Below are positions 1 through 8,700 of a stretch of 64,000 bases of DNA, in pieces. A program made the translations under genes and the position numbers. How positions within the stretch are numbered: position 1 is the first letter of the stretch; the number at the start of each line of letters is the position of its first letter. The DNA is from Pseudomonas gingeri (GTDB lineage Bacteria > Pseudomonadota > Gammaproteobacteria > Pseudomonadales > Pseudomonadaceae), in the NCBI RefSeq assembly GCF_013386115.1, contig NZ_JACAOR010000008.1, forward strand, positions 62,001 to 126,000, given 5' to 3'. Below the pieces are notes generated by a model. It was given only the letters and a program-made list of their open reading frames with translations, was not told the origin of the DNA and made no database searches.

Positions 1-3000
1 GCGACCCACTTGGCCTCGATGAACTTGCCCCGGGTCTTCTGTTCGAGGGCCTTGAACAGCTGCAGCTCGGCGTCATTGCGCTGGGTCGCGCCCAGCAGCC
101 AGCCGTATTGCGGCAGATAGGTGTGCTCGGGCGTGATCGGCAGATGCAGGAAGCGGGCACTGTCGGAAACCGGCAACGGCATTTCTCCGGGAAGCCCCAG
201 GACCAGGCCGACATCGATGGCCTGGCGCTCGTCGAGGATCACCCGCGGATCGCCCGAACGCGAAGTGTCCACGGCATAGATCTTCGGGCTGCCCAGGTGG
301 ACCCGGCCATTGCGCTGATCCACATGGCTCACCACCACCGGACCGTCCAGGCGCAGCCCGTGGCTGTGCGGATCCTCGACATAACCGTTGCGATAGGCCT
401 GGATCTCCCGGTTGAATTGCTCGCCCGTGGCGAGGACCTTGTGGGCCTTGGCAAAGAACACCGCCACCAGGCTGCTGGCGCCCAGGCCCAGGCCGGCCAG
501 CGGTATCGACAGCGGCCCGAGGAACTCGGCACCCTCGGCGAACCCGGCCAGCACCGTGCCCAACGCGAGGCTATCGAGCCCGACATGGGTGCCGTAGGTG
601 GCTGTTTCCTCGGCGCTCTCGGCATGGGCCAGCAGGTAGCTGTCGACCCCCAGGCTGGCGAGGACCAGCAAGGCATTGCCGGCGGCCAGCAGTCCGCCCA
701 GGGTCAGGGTCTTGCCGGCCAGGCTGATCCCCTGGCCGGCCTTGTCCAGCAGGCGGATGCTTTCGGCGCCCAGGTGTCCGGCGTCCTTCAGGCCGAGGTA
801 AAGCGCCTGGGCGAGCAGTGCGCCCTCGTTGGCGATGCCCATCACCACCAGGGCCAGTTGCGTGTAGAACTGCACCTGGACCGCGCGGGTCAGGTCCGCC
901 GACAGGGCATGAGGCTTGCCGCTGCCGAGCAGCAACAGGGCGAAGCCGGTATTCAGGCTGTTCAGGCCATCGAGCTGGGCAAGGGCATGGACCACCTCGT
1001 GATGGGTGACGCCCGGGCGCGGCAGCAGTTGGCCCTCCCGGAACTGGAAGTGCTGGTGGAGGGTGTCCACGCTGCTGCGGATACGGTTCGAGAGTGCGGC
1101 CAGTGCGCTGGTTTTCGCCAGTGCCAACTGCCGGCGTGGGGCGCCGTCCGCGTCGATCAGTTCCAGGGTGTAGCCAGCGGTCGTGGATTGCAGGCTGTGC
1201 AGGTCGGGGACCCGGCCGGACACCGTCGTATCGGCGGCGAGCCGTTGCCACTCCTGTTGCGCGGCCTGGCCCAGCGTGGCGAACGCCTCGCGTTGCGTGC
1301 GCGATTGTTCGGCGATGGCCGGATAGGACCGGCGCCTGTCGCCCCCGAGGCCGGGGGTGTCGATAAGCTGCCAGGAACCATCGGGACGCAGTTGCACCTC
1401 ATAGGTCGGACGCCGGAAACCTTCGATGGCATGGATGATCCGCACGCGATTGCCGAAGGCGCGGACTTCGTAGCGCAGGCCGTCATGGCGGATGTAGGTC
1501 CTGCCGTTTGCCGCATGATACAGGCCGCGCGCATCCGGTCCCGACAGCTGCGCCGTCGATCTGCCGTGTACCTCGTATCCCCTCAGGTAAGTCGGTTGCG
1601 AGCCCGTCGACGGACCTGCCTGCCGTGTGTTCGGCAGTGGCGCGTTCAATGCCCTGTCCAGTTGGGCCAGGCTGCTCAGGGTTTCCCGTGGAGAGGCCAG
1701 TGCATGGCGAACCCTGGCATTGTCATGGGTGGCGCTGGTCAGTTGGGTCCACATCTTTTCGACTACGCGGTTCGATCGTTGCCTGAGCATGCTGAACAGT
1801 CCGGGCGTATCGAGCAGCAGGTTGAGCCTGGCATTCGCGAGAGGGGCCGAGTGGAATTGATGTGGGGTCCAGGCGATGGGGTCGGCCCTGAAGGGGAAAA
1901 GCAGTGGGGCGATGTCCTGGAAGCCCATTTGCCTGGCCAGCCCCAGCAGTTCCTGTTGATGTTCGAGGAGTCGCGACAGCACCTCGTCCGTCAGCGGCCT
2001 GATCCCGTCGGCGTTCTCCAGCAGGTTGATATTGAGGATGCCGGCATCCGCGCAACGGCTGATCAGGCGCAACCTGGTGGTGGAGATGTGCGGATCGTGG
2101 AGCAGGTGGGCGATCTGACCGATGTTGATCCCCTCGGCCATGGGCGGGGTCAGGGTGGGCGAGGCGAAAATGATATCGAGCCGTTCGAGCAGCGCCGGGA
2201 CGCGCCGGAGCGTGGCGCGCAGCAAGTCGCGCCGGGCGGTGATCTGGTTGCCTATGTACTGGAGCGCATACTCGCGCAACTGGGCGGCCGTCGCGCCGTA
2301 CTCCAGCAGGATGTGGCGGATGCTGTCGTCAAAAATGAAGATGCGCTGCTCCAGGAAATCGATGTCTGCCGCCTCTGACGGCCCGAGCAACAGCGTTTCC
2401 AGCAGCCTCCTGCGACTGGGCCCGGCGGCCAGCAGGGACAGTACCGGACGGGGCGGGGCGTCAATATAGCGATCGATGATCTGGCGTATTTCCGCGGGCA
2501 GCGGACGCAGGGCATGGCGTTGATGCACGGCATCGAACGCGGCATCGACCACGCGGCTCAGCCTCGGTGAGCGCGACGGCAGGGTCGTCTCCAGGTAACG
2601 GATGACCGGCTGGAAGAGCCCGTACGGATTGGGGAAACCCTTGAGGATGGCGGTCAGCTCCTGATAGACCTCGCTGCCCAGCCAGATATTCAGTTCCGCG
2701 CAATGTTCGAGTGCCTGGGCATAGAGCGGCAGGTGCTCGGCGGTCACGAAGGGGGCGATCTCCGGATGGCGTTCGATATGCCCGGCGGTGGCATCGCGCA
2801 GTCTCTCGACCGTGAACGTGTCGCTGTCGCGACCCAGGTTCAGCGCCAGGGCCAAGGCATGAAAGAAGCTGTCTTCACCGGCGGGGGCATCCACCCTGTT
2901 GCCATGGAGCCAGGCGCTGTAGTGATCGGGAGCGGACCGGTACAGCACCACGTCCTGGCGGGCAACGAACATATCCGGGTTCACCCGAAAGCCATAGGCG

Positions 3001-5165
3001 TCTTCGTGCAGTCCCTGCCGGTAGCGTACCGACCAGCCGGGTCCGGGGCCCTGGCAATCGATGATCACCAGGCTGCCGTGCGATGGCCAGTCCGACAGGC
3101 TGGGCATGAGGGGCGCGACGATATCCATGACCCGCGCGTTCCAGGAGCCCAGGCGGATCAGACCGGCTATGGCGGACACACGGGGTGGCAGGGCCGGCGG
3201 CGGATCGATCGGCGCGCCGCCCAGCAGCCGTAGCCGCACCGTGCCGGGTGGCGTGGCGCCGCTGCTGGCCGGGCCCAGGCGCTCTGTCGCCGGGCGCGCC
3301 GGCAGCGCGGCAAGCTCGGGTTGGCCGGTCGCCCTGATCCGTGCCAGGGCGTTTTTTCCGGGCAGGAACGTGCCGATCAGGCCGGCGCTCTTCTGGCCGA
3401 CCACATTGCCCAGCGCCCACTGATCGATGAGTGACCGGCGATCAGTGGTCGTGGCGCCGGGATCACTCTGGCGCGCCTGCTCCAGCAGTGCGTCGCGCCG
3501 TATGGTGTAGAGGCCCAGCTGCACATCGCCCGGTATCGGGATCAGTTGCACGTGGGCGCCGGTTACGGGGAACGGCACCTGCGGGATTGGCGTGCCCGAC
3601 GTTTTCAGTCGCGCGGCTAGGTAGTTTCGCCACTGCGGTTCCACGAGATACGGGTTGATATCGGCGAGTCGGCTCAGGGCCTTGAGATCCTGGTCATCGG
3701 GGGCGTCCGGGATGTACAGCACGACAGTCGGGTCGTTCGGGGCCGAGCTGCTGATAGCGAGTATGCCGTCAATGATATGCAGCGTGCTCGGGGCATTCTC
3801 GGGATGGGTCCACAGGCCCAGCGCGCTGGCGATGAGGGTGTGTGTGCCGATCAGCGGGCGGGTGGCCGGGTCGGGGTAGTCGAGCAGCAGGCGGACCCAC
3901 TGTTGCTGGCGCGTGTCGATGCGGCCTTCGAGCGTGGCGTCCAGCAGCGCCAGTTGCAGGCTGGCGGCATTGGCGTATTGCCAGGCCTCGCGTATCGCCT
4001 GTGCCGGTTTTGCGGTCGTCGGGTTTTCTGCGCTCAGCGCCGTGACGATGGCATCCAGTGCTGCCTGGTCCTTGATGACCGGCGTGGCGGAGTTGTCGGC
4101 AGGCGCGGTTGACGGCAGCGTATCGAGCAACGCCAGGCCCAGCGCCAACCGGCCGGCCTGCACCTGGCCGGCGGCGGTGCGGTAGCGTTGCCAGTCCTGC
4201 CGGCTGCCGTCCTTGAAGACCTGCCGCCAGGCCTGGTATTGCAATGCCTGCAAGCGCTGGTTCAGTCGCCCGCCGATATCCAGGATGTCACGCAGGTCTG
4301 CGGCGGCGGCGAGGTCTTTCAGCAGGGCTGGCGAGGCGTCCGTCGGGGACGCGGCAAACACAGCGTTCACCTTGCGTTGCTGGGCGTCGCGCAGTGAGCG
4401 AACCTGCTCGGTGAACAGGTTTTCGTGCTTGTCCTCGCTGGCGGTGAAGCGGTCGGCGATTTTGTGCCCGAGGCGCACTTGCAGCGTGTTGTGCAGGAGC
4501 CGGAGCGAGGCAAAGGCTTCAAGCCCCTGTTCCAGGGTGTAGAGCACGACCCGGCCGAGATCGCTGTGGACCTCGACCGCTTTCTTGCCCTTGAGCTGCG
4601 TCGGGTCGAGATCGTTGCCCGGCAGGACGGCGCCATCGCTGCTGGTGATAACGAATGCGCCGGGCCACGGCGCGGCGTCCTCTCCCAGCAGGGTAATGCC
4701 GTACACCGCCGGTCGATGGCGTACCGGCAGTACCGGCAGGGCATCTTCCCGTTGTGCCCGCGTGGGCAGGCGCAGCACCTGGTCGATCAGTTGCCGGTCG
4801 TCGGTGTCCAGCGTGCCATCGGCGTTGCGCAACTGCACCTCGGCCCGCAGTTGCGTCTCCAGGCTCAGGGCGAGCCATTGCTCGGCGGGCAGGCCATTGC
4901 TGGCGTCGTTGGGTTGCGTCCAGAACCGTTGCAGTTGCGCCAGGTAATCCTGCTGCAACTGGCGTATCCGCTCACTTTTCGCTATTGCCGGACCCGCCTC
5001 GGGCAGCGTCGGCGGCGGTAGCTCTTCCAGCAGGGCGGTCACTTGGACATTGGCCGTATCGAGGGCGAGCAACGCTTGCGAGCGGGCCGGCGCGGGCTCG
5101 TCCGGTTCGCTTAGGGGGTCGGCTGCACAGGGGGGCGAAGCACAGGGTGGTTCGAGGGTTTTCAT
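1..5165 (-). CDS. Giant toxin-like protein with TcdA/TcdB-type pore-forming region (C-terminus beyond window)
   Basis: Reading from ATG at 5165 (first ATG after an in-frame stop at 5178-5180), the minus frame stays open to base 1, giving at least 1721 residues; the 3' end is outside the window. Residues about 60-220 resemble the N-terminal module of Pseudomonas dermonecrotic-toxin-like proteins. Around 740-800 there is an OTU-like patch: DHYSAW (His748) followed by GEDSFFHAL, with Ser766 where OTU proteases have Cys. Residues about 1432-1575 form a long hydrophobic, Gly/Ala/Leu-rich stretch, followed near 1620-1721 by a segment (SPKIYAVDTS, then YLPQYGWLLGATQRND) like the TcdA/TcdB pore-forming domain also found in Mcf/FitD insect toxins. 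The inferred role is a secreted or delivered pore-forming toxin. No signal peptide is visible and no clear Shine-Dalgarno precedes the ATG. The family call comes from motif recall, not a search. Confidence 0.75.
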   Translation of the reverse strand, partial: MKTLEPPCASPPCAADPLSEPDEPAPARSQALLALDTANVQVTALLEELPPPTLPEAGPAIAKSERIRQLQQDYLAQLQRFWTQPNDASNGLPAEQWLALSLETQLRAEVQLRNADGTLDTDDRQLIDQVLRLPTRAQREDALPVLPVRHRPAVYGITLLGEDAAPWPGAFVITSSDGAVLPGNDLDPTQLKGKKAVEVHSDLGRVVLYTLEQGLEAFASLRLLHNTLQVRLGHKIADRFTASEDKHENLFTEQVRSLRDAQQRKVNAVFAASPTDASPALLKDLAAAADLRDILDIGGRLNQRLQALQYQAWRQVFKDGSRQDWQRYRTAAGQVQAGRLALGLALLDTLPSTAPADNSATPVIKDQAALDAIVTALSAENPTTAKPAQAIREAWQYANAASLQLALLDATLEGRIDTRQQQWVRLLLDYPDPATRPLIGTHTLIASALGLWTHPENAPSTLHIIDGILAISSSAPNDPTVVLYIPDAPDDQDLKALSRLADINPYLVEPQWRNYLAARLKTSGTPIPQVPFPVTGAHVQLIPIPGDVQLGLYTIRRDALLEQARQSDPGATTTDRRSLIDQWALGNVVGQKSAGLIGTFLPGKNALARIRATGQPELAALPARPATERLGPASSGATPPGTVRLRLLGGAPIDPPPALPPRVSAIAGLIRLGSWNARVMDIVAPLMPSLSDWPSHGSLVIIDCQGPGPGWSVRYRQGLHEDAYGFRVNPDMFVARQDVVLYRSAPDHYSAWLHGNRVDAPAGEDSFFHALALALNLGRDSDTFTVERLRDATAGHIERHPEIAPFVTAEHLPLYAQALEHCAELNIWLGSEVYQELTAILKGFPNPYGLFQPVIRYLETTLPSRSPRLSRVVDAAFDAVHQRHALRPLPAEIRQIIDRYIDAPPRPVLSLLAAGPSRRRLLETLLLGPSEAADIDFLEQRIFIFDDSIRHILLEYGATAAQLREYALQYIGNQITARRDLLRATLRRVPALLERLDIIFASPTLTPPMAEGINIGQIAHLLHDPHISTTRLRLISRCADAGILNINLLENADGIRPLTDEVLSRLLEHQQELLGLARQMGFQDIAPLLFPFRADPIAWTPHQFHSAPLANARLNLLLDTPGLFSMLRQRSNRVVEKMWTQLTSATHDNARVRHALASPRETLSSLAQLDRALNAPLPNTRQAGPSTGSQPTYLRGYEVHGRSTAQLSGPDARGLYHAANGRTYIRHDGLRYEVRAFGNRVRIIHAIEGFRRPTYEVQLRPDGSWQLIDTPGLGGDRRRSYPAIAEQSRTQREAFATLGQAAQQEWQRLAADTTVSGRVPDLHSLQSTTAGYTLELIDADGAPRRQLALAKTSALAALSNRIRSSVDTLHQHFQFREGQLLPRPGVTHHEVVHALAQLDGLNSLNTGFALLLLGSGKPHALSADLTRAVQVQFYTQLALVVMGIANEGALLAQALYLGLKDAGHLGAESIRLLDKAGQGISLAGKTLTLGGLLAAGNALLVLASLGVDSYLLAHAESAEETATYGTHVGLDSLALGTVLAGFAEGAEFLGPLSIPLAGLGLGASSLVAVFFAKAHKVLATGEQFNREIQAYRNGYVEDPHSHGLRLDGPVVVSHVDQRNGRVHLGSPKIYAVDTSRSGDPRVILDERQAIDVGLVLGLPGEMPLPVSDSARFLHLPITPEHTYLPQYGWLLGATQRNDAELQLFKALEQKTRGKFIEAKWV

Positions 5166-5313
5166 GGGCCGGTGATCTCAGGTTCCGGGGGCAACGTTGG
5201 GGTTGCCCGCTACTTGTGACGTGGGGTCCCAAGTGTGGATTGCGCTGGTTCAGCGGATATATGGGAAGCGTCTTTGACTCGGAGATGAAAGCGCCCTGAT
5301 GCGCCCGTTCAAA

Positions 5314-5619
5314 TCATCGATACGCGGTGGCGATATCGCGGCGTTCTTCCAGGCACTCCGCCGAGCCGGTCTCGAACTCCCGGCAGATCAACGGCCGTTT
5401 CGCGTAGATCGTGCAGCGCATGCTGTCGCGATCCAGGGCCGCGCACCAGCCGTCGTCCAGGCGCAGCATCACCTCGCCGCCCCAGTCGTCGATATCGATA
5501 AAGCGCTCGGGCACACCGGTATCGGTGATCAGCATGACTTCCAGCCGACAGCAGCAGGCCGCGCAGGAAGAGCAGGTGATCGCCGGGGGCGTGAGGTCGG
5601 TCAGGGGAATCGTGGTCAT
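5314..5619 (-). CDS. YkgJ-family cysteine cluster protein
   Basis: This 101-aa protein carries the CxxCxxCC signature near its N-terminus (CSSCAACC) and further cysteines around residues 59-80 (WCAALD, MRCTIY, PLICREFE), the pattern of the YkgJ / UPF0153 family proposed to bind zinc or an Fe-S cluster. Its biochemical role is unknown. It lies 148 bp upstream of the giant toxin gene in the same orientation, so it could share its transcript, though it is a common stand-alone Pseudomonas gene. No strong Shine-Dalgarno precedes the ATG at 5619. The longer overlapping frame on the same strand is a shadow. Confidence 0.85.
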   Translation of the reverse strand: MTTIPLTDLTPPAITCSSCAACCCRLEVMLITDTGVPERFIDIDDWGGEVMLRLDDGWCAALDRDSMRCTIYAKRPLICREFETGSAECLEERRDIATAYR

Positions 5620-5740
5620 GGGCGCCAGTGTATGCCAGTGTCGCGGGCCCGTATGCCTGAATCAGCGGTCTGGCGATAGCCGGATACCGCCGTGGGCAGT
5701 GCTGTTCCTTGTCTACTCGCGCATTTGCAGGGAGCCAGAC

Positions 5741-8700
5741 ATGCCGGACACCACCACCTCGCCTCGCCCGTCGCTGCAGCAGGACATCGCTGCGGCCAAG
5801 GCGCTTTTCGCCCGCCCGCCGACCTTGTCGGGGGTGGTCCTGGCGGCTATCCAGGAACAGTTCTTCAGCCGTTGGGACCCGCTGCGCAACGCCACGCACC
5901 TGTATGTCGGCGAGCCGCGATGGCTGACGGCCGATGGCAAAAAGGTCTCCGCCGGCTATCAGTACACGGCCTTAAGCGATCTGGTGCTCAAGCAGTTCAC
6001 CCAGGGCGTGGCGCCGGTTTTCAGCGAAGATCATGTGCTGGAAGTCCGCTTCGTCGGCCTGCCCGGCGATCGCCAGATGATCGAGCCGCCGGTCCCGCCG
6101 ACGCTGCTCGGCCAGTGGGGCGATATCCTGCTGGAGCTCTATCAGCAGGCGCTGGTCGACTACTGGAACGAAGAGAATGCGCAAGGCAGCAGTCGCTTTG
6201 GCCGGCTCAGTGCGCTGCTGGTGCGGATGCTCACCGCCGACCGCGAACAGTACCGCGCCTTCCTCACGGTCGACCTGCAGAAGCCCGACCAGAAACTGGC
6301 CGTCCATGGCCTGCGCGCCGTGAGCAAGGACCCGTGGGGCGGCTACTACCCGGAAGCGTTGCCGGTGCTGCTGGTTCGTCGCTGGGAGCATGAGGTCGAG
6401 CAGGCACCGTTGTTGCTCAGCCTCGCCCAGGGACTGTTCCGGGCCCGGACCCCGGAAGTGGGACATCTGCTGCCCTTGTTCATGAGCCGCCGGGCCGAGG
6501 GGCGTGATATCGAATATCACGAGCATCGGCTCTGGCAGTCGGGTGATCCTGACGAACTGCTGGAACAGGCCTTTGCCAGCCTGGGGCGTACCTTGCTGGA
6601 GAATCAGTTGCAGGAGGTTTCGCTGATCGGCCGTGATCTCGACCGGACGGTCGAGGATTACCAGCGGCGACTCAGCGCCATCACCCGCCCCGACAACTGG
6701 TTTTTCAACCCCGAGCCGACGCAGCCCCATAGCGTGCGCGAACTGTCCGAGGAACTGACGGCGCTGCGCGATGCAATGCCCCACTGGTTGCTCGCTGCCG
6801 ACCCGCGGGATATCGAGCGCTACCGGGATCTGCTCGATCATCTGGCGAGTGTGCAGCGTGCCTCCCAGGGCAAGGCCTTTCTCGACGGTATCGGCGACCT
6901 GATGAGTTTCACCCGGCGGACCCTGCTGGAAAAAATCCATGAGGAGCATGCCGAGCCCCTGGGGATCAGCAGTTCCGACGATATCCGCCTGGAGCTCGAC
7001 AGGGTCATCGCGGTGGCGACGGCCGGTGGCGGCGGTGGGGCCCTGGGCAGCATCGAAAAGGTCAGGATGACCCTGACCGAATTCGCCCTGGAGAACCTAG
7101 GCGGCTTTCACCATTCGAAGATGCGCATCGCGGTCCGGCACTGCGACCGCGAGTCCGCCGTGCCGGCCTGGCTGACCCCGGATTACGTCAGGCACCTGGT
7201 GACGGCCGTGGACATCGGCAAGACCTACCTGGAGGCGCTGCGGGCCAAGCTGATCGACGACGCCGACGAGGCCCGGCGGCGGGAAAAACTCTTCACCGAG
7301 CAACTGCGGGTGCAATTGCCCATGGCGGCGCTGGAACTCAAGATCAGGGCCCAGTCCGGTTTCAGCGAGGCGGGTTTCCGGTATATCGAGGCACTCATGA
7401 AACCCGCCGCAGCGCAGCGGCAGGTCGACGGCCAGGAGATCGTGCTCAGGCCCCTGGGTTTTCGTGCCGAAGCCGATGCCGCGGTCGATGAAGTGGCGTC
7501 GATGTTTATCATCGGGCCGAAGGATATCCGTCACGGTCCACACGTGCTGTATCGCCCGTTGTTCGCCAAGGCTGGCAGCCATGAGTCGGCGTTGCTGGGC
7601 TTCCAGGCGGCCTACGGGGCGGCCTTGTGTGCCCCCGACAACGATGCCCGGCCCACGCCGGCGCTCGAACCCCTGCGCCAGTACGAGACCTTCGGCGCGG
7701 TGTTCGAGGCCATCCGCCAGGAGGGCCCGCTGCAGGACAGTGTCCTGACCTGGATGAGCCCCCGGGCCAGGCGCCTGTACGACCATGGCGGCTTCCAGGA
7801 ACCGCACCTGCCGCGATCGTTCGAAGACGATTTTGCCGCTTTTTCCACTCCGGGGCCGGCACGCCCGAGTGACGCTGTGGTCGACGGCGACTGCCTGCAC
7901 CACCTGTTCACGTCGACGGCGCGCACGCTGATCGAGCTGGCCGACCGGCAGTCGGTGTCCAACGCCGAGCAACGCTGGGCCCAGCTCAAGGAAGGCGCGT
8001 GGCAACTGTTCAATGTGCTGCTGATGTTCATCCGTGGCCCGGCGGCCGTGGCGGGCTGGATCTATGCGGTGGTGGCCAGCGTGGACCGGGACATCCGTCA
8101 GTTGCAGGCCAGGGGCGGCCAGGGGCAGGCGAATGCCTGGGCCGATGTGCTGGTCAATCTTTCCTTTATCCTCAGCCATCATCTCGCCGAGGGCAGGGCA
8201 CCTTCAGCCGCTCGCGAGGGTATACCGTTCAGCACGGAGCCCGCCGGGGCGGGCCGACTCAGGCCTGGGCCCTATGTGGCGCAAGGGGCGGACCTGCCCG
8301 TGCCCATGCACCTGGACGAGCCGGCCCTGGCGCCCTCCGGGCAGCGTCGCATCCGCATCGACGACCTGCTGCTGCGCCGTTTCGAACGGCCCTGGCCTGA
8401 TGTCGGGTCACTGGGCGCGGTGATCGCTGAGGGTGAACTCAAGGGCCTGATCCGGCTCAACGACAGCGGCCACCTGGCCACCTATATCGGTGGGCGCCTG
8501 TATCGGGTCCGCGAGGAACCCGGGGGCGGCGTGCGGATGATCACCCCGGACGGCAGTCGCGAAGGCTTCTACCTGAAAAGCACCGAGGCCGGCGAGTGGA
8601 GCCTGGACGTGAAGCTGCGTCTGCGCGGTGGCTCGGGGCGCGGTGGACGCAAGTCCATCAAGCAGATACAGGACGAAAAAAAGGCGGCGGCCAAGGTCTT

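Noticed and set aside
108..2378. 756-codon open frame on the plus strand
   Set aside because: Shadow of the giant minus-strand toxin gene, whose frame gives coherent protein sequence with recognisable domains.
5411..5740. N-terminal extension of toxin paralogue A
   Set aside because: It overlaps the YkgJ gene in antisense; the good ribosome site and the alignment with paralogue B support ATG 5741.
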